Shown piece after piece: positions 1 through 5,971 of a DNA stretch of 23,418 bases. The position numbers were made by a program, and so were the translations under genes. The DNA lies in contig JBBRLA010000039.1 in assembly GCA_038231615.1 (NCBI GenBank), positions 1-23,418 on the forward strand, given 5' to 3'. The DNA comes from JBBRLA01 sp038231615. Lineage in GTDB: Bacteria; Myxococcota_A; Polyangia; Palsa-1104; JAEUJZ01. Under the pieces are notes generated by a model, which did no database searches, was not told the origin of the DNA, and saw only the letters and a program-made list of their open reading frames with translations. How positions within the stretch are numbered: position 1 is the stretch's first letter; every line of letters begins with the position of its first letter.

Positions 1-3
1 GAA

Positions 4-108
4 AATGGGGCAGGGGGGTTGATGAATGGGGCCGGGGAGCCGGTGAATGGGGCAGGGGAGTCGGTGAATGGGGCAGGGCAGCCGGTGAATGGGGCAGGGG
101 AGTCGGTA
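4..108. repeat. 21-bp tandem repeat, five copies
   Basis: Five head-to-tail units of 21 bp start at 4, 25, 46, 67 and 88, of the form AATGGGGCAGGGGAGTCGGTG with a few substitutions. Because 21 is a multiple of three, the array is open in frame 1 (heptapeptide Asn-Gly-Ala-Gly-Glu-Ser/Pro-Val) and that frame runs open from the window edge into the nuclease gene downstream. In frame 2 each of units 2-4 is a complete start-to-stop hexapeptide ORF (Met-Gly-Gln/Pro-Gly-Ser-Arg, then TGA directly followed by the next ATG). The plus strand is rich in G3-G6 runs and could form G-quadruplexes. The array may continue left of the window. It is seen directly; whether it is translated or regulatory is unknown. 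Confidence 0.9.
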
Positions 109-152
109 CATCGGGAAAAACATCCGGTGGCGATGCGGCCTGACCCGGGCGC

Positions 153-180
153 AGATCTGGGGATCCCTTCTGCGCGACAC
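153..180 (+). repeat. Relic of the Rpn C-terminal module
   Basis: CCCTTCTGCGCGACAC at 165-180 is identical to 974-989 inside the nuclease gene and to the first copy's coding for Pro-Leu-Leu-Arg-Asp-Thr. It is preceded by AGATCTG in the same order, with three extra bases between. A 16-bp exact match is very unlikely by chance in this window. In frame 2 it reads Leu-Leu-Arg-Asp-Thr and stops at 191-193. It looks like a decayed fragment of an earlier copy of the module. The region 181-303 holds only weak further similarity and a short 14-bp direct repeat. Confidence 0.5.
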
Positions 181-223
181 AGGCTGGCCGTGAGCAGCGG
201 AAGAATTCGTCCTTTCGGGGCTC

Positions 224-256
224 TATCCAGGCAGAAAGGCTGTATCCAGGCAGAAA
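224..256. repeat. 14-bp direct repeat, 19-bp period
   Basis: TATCCAGGCAGAAA occurs at 224-237 and again at 243-256. It lies in the otherwise featureless stretch 181-303 ahead of the nuclease gene. No promoter with convincing -35 and -10 boxes was seen in this stretch. Confidence 0.8.
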
Positions 257-303
257 ACTTGACCGTTGTCGCCATTCGCGGGAGTGTGCGGCCATGGGTT
301 GCC

Positions 304-1194
304 ATGGGACTGATTGACACGACCTTCAGGGAGCTGGCCAAGGCCAGCTTTCCCGATCTGTTGCGCTACCTCCTGCCCGACCTGCTGTCCCAGGGCAGCG
401 AGGTGGTCGAGCTGCCGCAGGAACTCCCCGCCACCGTACGGGCGACAGACCTGCTGGTCAAGGCGGTGCGCGACGGCATCGCTCATCGGCTCGTGATCCT
501 GGAATGTCAGGCGGGCCGGGAGCCCGACCTGCAGCGCCTGATGCTGCTGCGGGCGTCCCTGGCCACTTTTTACTATGGCCTGCCCACCTCGACCCTGCTG
601 CTGGCCCTGACGCCCCAGGCGGCCGTGCCTGAGAGGCTGGTGTTCGCCTATCTTGACGATGAGCCGCTCGAATATGCGGTGAAGGTGCGCCGGATCTACG
701 AGGAGTCCGCCGATCTGGCGCTGCTCCACGCGCCGCCGGCCCTCTTGCCGCTGTGTCCCATCATGCGGCCCGAAAATGGCGACCGATCGGCCCTGTTGGA
801 GCAAGTGCTGCTGAAGATCGCTCAGCTCGATCTGCCCAATGAGCGCCGCGAGCGGCTGCTGACCTGGGCCTCGACGTTCGCAACCTTGCATCTGACATCG
901 GTTCAGGTCAATCTGATCTGCAACGACCTATCGCGGAGAAGACCCTACATGCTGCAACCCCTACGAGATCTGCCCCTTCTGCGCGACACCTATAACGAGG
1001 GCGTGGCTGATGGCGAAACCAAGGGCAAGGCAGAAGGTAAGGCCGAGTCGCTGCTGCTCCTCCTTGAGGTCCGGATCCTGCCGGTGACCGAGGAGCAGCG
1101 TCGGCGCATCCTGTCCTGCCAGGACGTTCGGCGGCTGGACGCGTGGTTCATGCGCGCCCTGAAGGGCGCCACCATAGAAGAAGTTCTCGCCTGA
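304..1194 (+). CDS. Rpn-like PD-(D/E)XK nuclease
   Basis: A 296-residue protein that resembles the Rpn/YhgA-like (recombination-promoting nuclease, putative transposase) families. The N-terminal part carries Asp49 and then Glu67-Cys-Gln69 in the strand Val-Ile-Leu-Glu-Cys-Gln, which fits the D...ExQ variant of the PD-(D/E)XK core. Next comes a helical middle (about 80-215), and then a C-terminal module from Met216 with a charged Lys-Gly-Lys-Ala-Glu-Gly linker, a Leu5 run and a terminal helix. ATG 304 was chosen because the protein then begins as family members do. The frame is open further left into the 21-bp repeats, and there is no good Shine-Dalgarno at 304, so the start is uncertain. Rpn proteins are DNA endonucleases linked to recombination and phage defence. 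Function here is inferred from motif and architecture. Its C-terminal module is duplicated twice immediately downstream. Confidence 0.7.
   Translation: MGLIDTTFRELAKASFPDLLRYLLPDLLSQGSEVVELPQELPATVRATDLLVKAVRDGIAHRLVILECQAGREPDLQRLMLLRASLATFYYGLPTSTLLLALTPQAAVPERLVFAYLDDEPLEYAVKVRRIYEESADLALLHAPPALLPLCPIMRPENGDRSALLEQVLLKIAQLDLPNERRERLLTWASTFATLHLTSVQVNLICNDLSRRRPYMLQPLRDLPLLRDTYNEGVADGETKGKAEGKAESLLLLLEVRILPVTEEQRRRILSCQDVRRLDAWFMRALKGATIEEVLA
935..938 (+). promoter_or_regulatory. Internal ribosome-binding site candidate in the nuclease gene
   Basis: GGAG at 935-938, in the context CGGAGAAG, lies 10 nt before the in-frame ATG at 949. Initiation here would make an 81-residue C-terminal protein (949-1194) from within the nuclease gene. 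The ATG at 949 aligns exactly with the start codons of the two downstream copies. Published work on Rpn proteins describes short products from internal starts that inhibit the full-length nuclease; the application to this gene is inference. Confidence 0.45.
949..1194 (+). CDS. Candidate intragenic short Rpn product (C-terminal module)
   Basis: An in-frame internal ORF of 81 residues inside the nuclease gene, starting Met-Leu-Gln-Pro-Leu-Arg-Asp. It consists of a short helix (Leu-Leu-Arg-Asp-Thr-Tyr-Asn-Glu-Gly), a charged linker with repeated Lys-Ala-Glu, a Leu5 segment, a predicted helix ending Arg-Arg-Arg-Ile-Leu-Ser, and an Asp-Ala-Trp-Phe tail. A GGAG at 935-938 could serve it. The family precedent is the intragenic RpnS-type antitoxin that pairs with the long form. 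The strongest local support is that the two free-standing downstream copies begin at this same codon. Translation from here is not proven by sequence alone. Confidence 0.4.
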   Translation: MLQPLRDLPLLRDTYNEGVADGETKGKAEGKAESLLLLLEVRILPVTEEQRRRILSCQDVRRLDAWFMRALKGATIEEVLA

Positions 1195-1197
1195 GGG
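1193..1197 (+). promoter_or_regulatory. Shine-Dalgarno overlapping the nuclease stop codon
   Basis: GAGGG at 1193-1197 shares its first two bases with the TGA stop of the nuclease gene and lies 7 nt ahead of ATG 1205. This arrangement suits reinitiation by ribosomes that finish the upstream gene. Confidence 0.6.
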
Positions 1198-1204
1198 CAT
1201 CAAC

Positions 1205-1426
1205 ATGCTGCAACCCCTACGAGATTTTCCCCTTCTGCGCGATACCTATAATGAGGGCGTGGCAGAAGGTAAGGCCGAGTCGCTGCTGCTCCTCCTTGAG
1301 GTCCGGGTCCTGCCGGTGACCGAGGAGCAGCGTCGGCGCATCCTGTCCTGCCAGGACGTTCGGCGGCTGGACGCGTGGTTCGCGCGCACTGTGAATGCCC
1401 GCTCCGTTGAAGAAGTTCTCGCCTGA
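1205..1426 (+). CDS. Free-standing copy 2 of the Rpn C-terminal module
   Basis: A 73-residue ORF nearly identical to the last 81 residues of the upstream nuclease, with the charged linker shortened by eight residues (Gly-Val-Ala-Glu-Gly-Lys-Ala-Glu). It has no nuclease domain. It starts 10 nt after the nuclease stop, in another reading frame, with a well-spaced GAGG. The 5' part matches copy 3 exactly while the central part matches copy 1 with a single base difference, so it looks like a recombinant of the two. The ORF is intact and many of its differences are synonymous or conservative (GAC/GAT, AAC/AAT, Ile/Val), which argues that it is translated. A role as antitoxin or modulator of the nuclease is inference from Rpn biology. 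It could instead be a duplicated fragment without function. Confidence 0.6.
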   Translation: MLQPLRDFPLLRDTYNEGVAEGKAESLLLLLEVRVLPVTEEQRRRILSCQDVRRLDAWFARTVNARSVEEVLA

Positions 1427-1428
1427 GG
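1425..1428 (+). promoter_or_regulatory. Shine-Dalgarno overlapping the copy 2 stop codon
   Basis: GAGG at 1425-1428 overlaps the TGA of copy 2 and lies 7 nt before ATG 1436, repeating the arrangement seen between the nuclease and copy 2. The 9-nt spacer keeps copies 2 and 3 in the same frame, so readthrough of the TGA would fuse them through Gly-Ile-Asn. Confidence 0.6.
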
Positions 1429-1435
1429 CATCAAC

Positions 1436-1687
1436 ATGCTGCAACCCCTACGAGATTTTCCCCTTCTGCGCGATACCTATAATGAGGGCGTGGCTGATGG
1501 CAAGGCAAAAGGTATGGCCGAGTCGCTGCTGCTCCTCCTTGAGGTCCGAGCCCTGCCGGTGACTGAGGAGCAGCGCCAGCGCATCCTGTCCTGCCAGGAC
1601 GCTCAGCGGCTGGAAGCGTGGTTCATGCGCGCCCTGAATGCCACTTCTATCGAAGAAGTCCTCTCTGAAGAAGAAATCCTCGCCTGA
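1436..1687 (+). CDS. Free-standing copy 3 of the Rpn C-terminal module
   Basis: An 83-residue ORF, third tandem copy of the nuclease C-terminal module, again starting Met-Leu-Gln-Pro-Leu-Arg-Asp. The linker is Asp-Gly-Lys-Ala-Lys-Gly-Met-Ala-Glu. It has more substitutions than copy 2 (for example Arg to Gln and Asp to Glu around the Gln-Arg-Leu-Glu-Ala-Trp-Phe tail) yet stays open. The C terminus carries a short internal duplication giving Glu-Glu-Val-Leu followed by Glu-Glu-Glu-Ile-Leu-Ala. It probably forms a translationally coupled unit with the nuclease and copy 2. Function inferred as for copy 2; no catalytic residues are present. Confidence 0.6.
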   Translation: MLQPLRDFPLLRDTYNEGVADGKAKGMAESLLLLLEVRALPVTEEQRQRILSCQDAQRLEAWFMRALNATSIEEVLSEEEILA

Positions 1688-1832
1688 ACTGCGAGGCCTC
1701 CTCAGAATCTGCGGGTTGGCCAGGTGCGGACTGGCTTGGCAGCGCCCACAATCACCCCTCCCCGAAACGTCCGAAACCTGTTACACCTCAGCAGCATCCG
1801 GCCCATCAAAGGGTTGGACGCCGAGGTATCCC

Positions 1833-3143
1833 ATGACCCAGCGCTCCCATGCCCCGCTCTTCCTTCTGGCCCTGGTCCCCTGGTTGTCCGGCGCCGGCTG
1901 CTCCGGCCCCGACGATCCCGGCGCGACGCCGCCCGAGGCATTGACCTACCACCACGACGTCGCCCCGGTGCTGGACCGCTATTGCGTCACCTGCCACAGC
2001 CCCGGCAACATCGGGCCCTTCACGCTGACCGATTATGGTTCGGTGAAGCTCCAGGCGGCGAGGATCCGCGCGGCGGTGGAAAGTGGCCTCATGCCCCCCT
2101 GGCTGCCCTCGGACAAGGGGCAGCCGATGCGCTACTCGCGCAAGATGCGGGCGCAGGACCAGAAGTTGCTGCTCGACTGGATCGGCGCCGGCACCCGCGA
2201 AGGCGACCCGGGCGAGTCGCCGCGCACCGACATTCCCGCTGCGGAGACCGTGGAGCCGCCCCGCCCGGACCTGGTGCTGGCCCCCAGCCATGTGTACCAG
2301 CCGCGGACCGATCGCAGCAATGATGACTATCACTGCTTCAGCTTCGACCCGCAGCTCACGACCGACACCTATCTTCAGGCAGCGGTGGTGGTGCCGGACA
2401 ACAAGGCCATCGTGCACCACGCCATCGTCTACGCCATCGGCCCGAGTGGCGCCGGGCAGGTCCGCGCGATGGACCCCGCCGGTGCCGGCTTCGACTGCTT
2501 CGGCGGCCCCGGGGTGGATGATTCGGCCCGCACGCTGCTGGCGTGGGCGCCCGGGGGCGTGGCGACGCGCCTGCCGGAGGGCTATGGGCTGAAGATCGAG
2601 AAGGGCTCGATGCTGGTCCTGCAACTGCATTACAACCTGCTGGCCTACAAGGGCGTCGGCGATCAATCGAAGGTGGAGATGGAGGTGACGACGACCCCGC
2701 CCAAAACCGAGATGTTCCTTTTGCCCGTGGCCGATCCCAGGCATCTGCACATAAAGGCCGGCGACCCGGCGGCGACGCAGGTGATTGATGTGCCGGTGTC
2801 GCTGCTGGAGACGTTCTTCGGCCTGCCGGCGAAGGAGATGACGATCTATGCAGTGGGCCCGCACATGCATCTTTTGGGTCGTCACATCAGCGTGTCGGTG
2901 GATGACGGCACCACGCTGATCGACATTCCGCGATGGGACTTCCACTGGCAGCAGGGCTATGCGTTGCAGCAGCCGATGACGCTGGGCATCAGCGAGGGCC
3001 TGCGGGTATCCTGCCAGTACGACAACAGCCAGGCGAACCAGCCGGTGGTCAACGGCCAGCAGCAGCATCCCCGGGACCTGGGCTGGGGCGAGGGCACTTT
3101 GGACGAGATGTGCCTGAACTTCTTCCTCGCCTCGTTCAACTGA
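1833..3143 (+). CDS. Cytochrome c / copper type II monooxygenase-like lipoprotein
   Basis: A 436-residue exported protein. Residues 1-23 form a signal peptide ending Gly-Ala-Gly-Cys23, a plausible but imperfect lipobox. A Cys51-Val-Thr-Cys-His55 motif follows, as in c-type haem attachment. The rest resembles copper type II ascorbate-dependent monooxygenases (dopamine beta-hydroxylase/PHM fold): His195-His196 for one copper site, His344-Met-His346 and Met426 in Asp-Glu-Met-Cys for the other. Such proteins hydroxylate small substrates using copper and an electron donor. The attached haem could deliver electrons, but that is inference. ATG 1833 is the only start that gives a signal peptide. It lies 145 bp after the Rpn array; that gap shows no clear promoter or terminator. 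The substrate is unknown. Confidence 0.8.
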   Translation: MTQRSHAPLFLLALVPWLSGAGCSGPDDPGATPPEALTYHHDVAPVLDRYCVTCHSPGNIGPFTLTDYGSVKLQAARIRAAVESGLMPPWLPSDKGQPMRYSRKMRAQDQKLLLDWIGAGTREGDPGESPRTDIPAAETVEPPRPDLVLAPSHVYQPRTDRSNDDYHCFSFDPQLTTDTYLQAAVVVPDNKAIVHHAIVYAIGPSGAGQVRAMDPAGAGFDCFGGPGVDDSARTLLAWAPGGVATRLPEGYGLKIEKGSMLVLQLHYNLLAYKGVGDQSKVEMEVTTTPPKTEMFLLPVADPRHLHIKAGDPAATQVIDVPVSLLETFFGLPAKEMTIYAVGPHMHLLGRHISVSVDDGTTLIDIPRWDFHWQQGYALQQPMTLGISEGLRVSCQYDNSQANQPVVNGQQQHPRDLGWGEGTLDEMCLNFFLASFN

Positions 3144-3205
3144 GGGTAGCAAATCCGGGGTCCGTGTCAGGAAGTGCGTGCCTGGGCCATGGATTGCGGC
3201 ATCAT

Positions 3206-4459
3206 ATGAGCGTGCCGAAGCCCCGCGACCCGAAGCCAGAGATTACGCTGCGGCTCGTCGAGTCGCTTGCGGATGTGCCGCAGGCTTCGTGGGACGCGCT
3301 GCTGGGCGCGGACGGGCCATGCTTCCTTTTGTGGGGCTGGTTGCAGGCGATGGAAGAGGCTGGCTGCGTGGTCCCCGACGCTGGCTGGCAGCCCCTGCAC
3401 CTGACCCTGTGGAAGAAGGCCGCTCCCGGGTCGCCGGGGACGAAGGAGGTGCTGGTCGCCGCCGCGCCCGGGTATCTGAAGGGCAACAGCAACGGTGAAT
3501 TTGTCTTCGACTGGGCCTGGGCCGACCTGGCCCGGCAACTGCGCCAAAGGTATTATCCCAAACTGATCGTAGCCGTGCCCTTCACCCCTGCGACCGGTCA
3601 GCGGCTGCTGGTGCTGCCCGGGCTCCCGGCACAGGAGACAGCCCTGCTGAAGGGGATGCTGATGCAGGGCGTTCGCGCCGTCTGCGAGCAGATGGGGCTG
3701 TCCTCGGCCCATGTGCTCTTCCCCGAGGCCGGCGAGGCGGACGAACTGGTGACCGCCGGCTTCGCCCGCCGGGTGGGGGTGCAGTTTCACTGGCGCAACG
3801 AGGGTTATCGCAGCTTCGATGATTTTCTCGGCCGCTTCTCGTCCAAGCGGCGCAACGCATTGCGCCGCGAGCGCAACGAGGTGAAGAAGGCGGGCCTGGT
3901 GGTGACCACTCGCCGCGCCCCCTTCACCGAGGCGGAGATGGACGCGATGTTTGCCTGCTACGCCAGCACGGTGGACAAGTTCTTCCACGGCCAGCGCTAC
4001 CTGAACCGCCGCTTCTTCGAGCTCATCGCCGAGCGCCTGCCCGGTCACCTGGAGTTCGTCACCGCCCGCGCCGGCAGCGCCCCGGACGCTCCCGTGGTCG
4101 GCGGCGCGATCAACCTGGCTGACCCGATACAGAAGCGCCTCTATGGCCGCTATTGGGGGCAAGCTCAGCCCGAAGGCGAGGTCCACCGCTTCCTGCACTT
4201 CGAGGTCTGCTTCTACCATTCGATCGAGGAGTGCATCCACCGCGGCTTCACCCTCTTCGAGCCCGGCGCCGGCGGAGAGCACAAGCTGTCCCGGGGGTTC
4301 GAGCCGGCCCTGACCTACAGTGCGCACCACCTGTCCGACGAGAAGTTCGACCGGTTGATCCGCGACTACCTGCGCCGCGAGGAGAACGCCGTGCGCAAGA
4401 GCGTCACGGAGGCGCTGGCCGAGTCGCCCCTGCGGCAACACTGCGGCCAAGGAGACTGA
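3206..4459 (+). CDS. FemAB-like/GNAT protein (COG3146/DUF482 type)
   Basis: A 417-residue soluble protein recognised as the COG3146/DUF482 type, a GNAT-fold group annotated as FemAB-like or peptidoglycan-biosynthesis-like. Characteristic stretches are Gly-Tyr-Leu-Lys-Gly-Asn-Ser-Asn-Gly-Glu (about residue 90), Phe-Ser-Ser-Lys-Arg-Arg-Asn-Ala-Leu-Arg-Arg-Glu-Arg, Thr-Val-Asp-Lys-Phe, and Gly-Arg-Tyr-Trp-Gly near the C-terminal half, ending with Phe-Glu-Pro-Gly-Ala-Gly-Gly-Glu-His-Lys. The acceptor substrate of this family is not established. ATG 3206 was chosen because earlier in-frame codons lie inside the previous gene; there is no strong Shine-Dalgarno. It lies 62 bp after the monooxygenase gene and may be cotranscribed. 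The stop codon is inside a repeated element. Confidence 0.75.
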   Translation: MSVPKPRDPKPEITLRLVESLADVPQASWDALLGADGPCFLLWGWLQAMEEAGCVVPDAGWQPLHLTLWKKAAPGSPGTKEVLVAAAPGYLKGNSNGEFVFDWAWADLARQLRQRYYPKLIVAVPFTPATGQRLLVLPGLPAQETALLKGMLMQGVRAVCEQMGLSSAHVLFPEAGEADELVTAGFARRVGVQFHWRNEGYRSFDDFLGRFSSKRRNALRRERNEVKKAGLVVTTRRAPFTEAEMDAMFACYASTVDKFFHGQRYLNRRFFELIAERLPGHLEFVTARAGSAPDAPVVGGAINLADPIQKRLYGRYWGQAQPEGEVHRFLHFEVCFYHSIEECIHRGFTLFEPGAGGEHKLSRGFEPALTYSAHHLSDEKFDRLIRDYLRREENAVRKSVTEALAESPLRQHCGQGD

Positions 4460-4509
4460 CCCTTTTGCGCCCCAGCCGGGGTCAGGAAACTGACCCTTTT
4501 GTGCCCCAG
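4455..4509. repeat. Paired 21-bp direct repeat with inverted CTGACCC core
   Basis: Two copies of ACTGACCCTTTTGYGCCCCAG lie at 4455-4475 and 4489-4509 with one mismatch (C/T). Between them sits GGGTCAG (4479-4485), the inverse of the CTGACCC in each copy. The first copy supplies the TGA stop (4457-4459) of the upstream gene. The layout resembles short REP-like intergenic elements; no other copy was noticed in this window. Confidence 0.85.
4479..4501 (+). terminator. Rho-independent terminator candidate
   Basis: GGGTCAG, loop GAAA, CTGACCC and then TTTTG: a 7-bp stem with a tetraloop and a short T run, about 20 nt after the stop of the FemAB-like gene. It is formed from the repeated element and would end transcription of the plus-strand operon before the convergent gene. 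The T run is only four long, so strength is uncertain. Confidence 0.6.
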
Positions 4510-4514
4510 TACCT

Positions 4515-4898
4515 TCAGACCTTGCCCGGCCCGGGCCCGGGCCCAGGGGTGTCCAGGCGGACGTTCTTGGTCTCCAGCAGAGTCCCGACGGCGGCTTGCT
4601 CCACCGGGGACCAGGGGTGCGACGCCGAGAGCCGCGCCGCGCTGAAGGCGGGCCGTTCGCCGAGCGCCTTGCTATCGGTGACGTCGATGATGCGCAGGGC
4701 CACGATCCGGCTGATCTCCTGGGGGGTCGGCACTGCCATGAGGTACATCACCTGGGCCAAGTCCCCCTGGATCTCGAAAAGGACGAACTGGCCGTTCTGG
4801 TACGCCGCGTACAGGGTCTGCTGCTTGCCGGTGGTATCCCGGGTCGTCAACTGGAAGTACGCGGAATGGATGACGGGTTGCGCCTTGGGGTCGCTCAT
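4515..4898 (-). CDS. Small protein of unknown function, divergent from pdhB
   Basis: A 127-residue protein that I do not recognise. It reads as compact alternating beta strands (Ser-Ala-Tyr-Phe-Gln-Leu, Thr-Leu-Tyr-Ala-Ala-Tyr, Gln-Phe-Val-Leu-Phe-Glu-Ile) followed by helical parts, with no signal peptide or membrane segment. The C terminus is a low-complexity Pro-Gly run. ATG 4898 is preceded by AGCAGG directly upstream. A TATACAAT sequence ends about 6 nt further upstream and could be a -10 box for a nearly leaderless message. The frame continues open through pdhB on the opposite strand, but that part is a shadow. The gene converges on the terminator hairpin at 4479-4501 and shares an 84-bp divergent spacer with pdhB. 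Confidence 0.55.
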   Translation of the reverse strand: MSDPKAQPVIHSAYFQLTTRDTTGKQQTLYAAYQNGQFVLFEIQGDLAQVMYLMAVPTPQEISRIVALRIIDVTDSKALGERPAFSAARLSASHPWSPVEQAAVGTLLETKNVRLDTPGPGPGPGKV

Positions 4899-4973
4899 CC
4901 TGCTATTGTATACCCCTTGGGCCGCTGGTTCGAGTATCCTGCGGCCCCGACGGGCGCCCCGATAACCGGTGCC

Positions 4974-4977
4974 GAGG
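4974..4977 (+). promoter_or_regulatory. Shine-Dalgarno of pdhB
   Basis: GAGG at 4974-4977 is 5 nt from ATG 4983 and 14 nt from the alternative in-frame ATG 4992. It therefore favours 4983 as the start. Confidence 0.55.
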
Positions 4978-4982
4978 TCCTC

Positions 4983-5963
4983 ATGTCGCGAATGTCGTAC
5001 CGAGAAGCTCTGAACCAGGCCATGTCCGAGGAGATGGAACGCGATCCCAAGGTCTTCCTCATGGGCGAGGAGGTCGGCCACTACCAGGGCGCCTACAAGG
5101 TGTCCCAGGGGATGCTCCAGCGGTTCGGCGAGAAGCGCGTCGTCGATACCCCGATAGCGGAGTGCGGCTTCGTGGGCATCGGCATCGGCGCCGCCATGGT
5201 CGGCCTGCGCCCAATCATCGAGTTGATGACGTTCAACTTCGCGCTGGTGGCCATCGACCAGATCATCAACAACGCGGCCAAGATCCGCGAGATGTCCGGG
5301 GGGCAGTTCACCGTCCCCATCGTCATCCGCGGGGCGGGCGGCTCGGCGCATCAGTTGGGCGCGCAGCACTCGCAGTCGCTGGAGGCGATGTTCACCAACT
5401 GGCCGGGGCTGAAGGTGGTGATGCCGTCGAACCCGGCGGATGCCAAGGGTCTGCTGAAGACCTCGATCCGCGACGAGGACCCGGTGATCTTCATCGAGGG
5501 CGAACTGATGTACGCCGACCAGGGGGAGGTGCCCGACGGGGAATACCTGATCCCCCTGGGCAAGGGCGACGTCAAGCGCCGGGGCACCGACTGCACGGTG
5601 GTGGCCTATTCGAAGATGGTCAACCTGTGCCTGGAGGCGGCCAAAGCGCTGGAGAAGGAGGGCATCTCCATCGAGGTCATCGACCCTCGGACGCTGCGCC
5701 CGCTGGACGACGAGCTGATCTTCGAGTCGGTGCGCAAGACCAACCGCTGCGTGGTGGTGCAGGAAGCGCATCCCCACTCCTCGTTCGGCGGGGAGATCGT
5801 GACGCGGGTGCAGCACGCCTGCTTCGACGACCTGGATGCGCCGATCGAACGGGTGTCGGCGCTGGATATTCCGACGCCCTATGCGCTGAACCTGGAGGCG
5901 CTGGTGATCCCCGATGTCCCGCGCGTGATCGCCGCCGTCAAGCGCGCGATGTACCTGAGCTAG
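4983..5963 (+). CDS. pdhB: Pyruvate dehydrogenase E1 component, beta subunit
   Basis: A 326-residue thiamine-diphosphate-dependent subunit of the alpha2-beta2 E1 enzyme, which decarboxylates pyruvate (or a branched-chain 2-oxoacid) and passes the acyl group to lipoyl-E2 in the cytoplasm. Family marks are Met-Gly-Glu-Glu-Val (28-31) with the glutamate that contacts the cofactor ring, Asp-Thr-Pro-Ile-Ala-Glu, Gly-Leu-Arg-Pro-Ile-Ile-Glu, Ser-Ala-His-Gln-Leu-Gly-Ala-Gln-His-Ser with active-site histidines, and the C-terminal transketolase domain with Ile-Asp-Pro-Arg-Thr-Leu-Arg-Pro-Leu-Asp. It is close in pattern to mitochondrial-type E1-beta. The alpha-subunit gene, normally just upstream, is absent; the neighbour is a divergent unknown gene. 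pdhC follows 8 bp later. Confidence 0.93.
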   Translation: MSRMSYREALNQAMSEEMERDPKVFLMGEEVGHYQGAYKVSQGMLQRFGEKRVVDTPIAECGFVGIGIGAAMVGLRPIIELMTFNFALVAIDQIINNAAKIREMSGGQFTVPIVIRGAGGSAHQLGAQHSQSLEAMFTNWPGLKVVMPSNPADAKGLLKTSIRDEDPVIFIEGELMYADQGEVPDGEYLIPLGKGDVKRRGTDCTVVAYSKMVNLCLEAAKALEKEGISIEVIDPRTLRPLDDELIFESVRKTNRCVVVQEAHPHSSFGGEIVTRVQHACFDDLDAPIERVSALDIPTPYALNLEALVIPDVPRVIAAVKRAMYLS

Positions 5964-5966
5964 GAG
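5962..5966 (+). promoter_or_regulatory. Shine-Dalgarno of pdhC overlapping the pdhB stop
   Basis: AGGAG at 5962-5966 begins within the pdhB TAG stop (5961-5963) and lies 5 nt before ATG 5972. This implies coupled translation of E1-beta and E2. Confidence 0.8.
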
Positions 5967-5971
5967 AGATC

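Noticed and set aside
19..303. An N-terminal extension of the nuclease including Asn-Gly-Ala-Gly heptapeptide repeats
   Set aside because: The frame is open, but the residues after the repeat look like translated non-coding DNA and the family N terminus starts at 304. It remains possible that the frame is read from left of the window.
4899..5816. A minus-strand extension of the small unknown gene to a 433-residue protein
   Set aside because: It lies opposite pdhB and its sequence is His/Arg/Leu-rich shadow translation.
5162..5971. A plus-strand extension upstream of pdhC
   Set aside because: It is out of frame within pdhB; the E2 lipoyl domain starts at ATG 5972 with a good ribosome-binding site.
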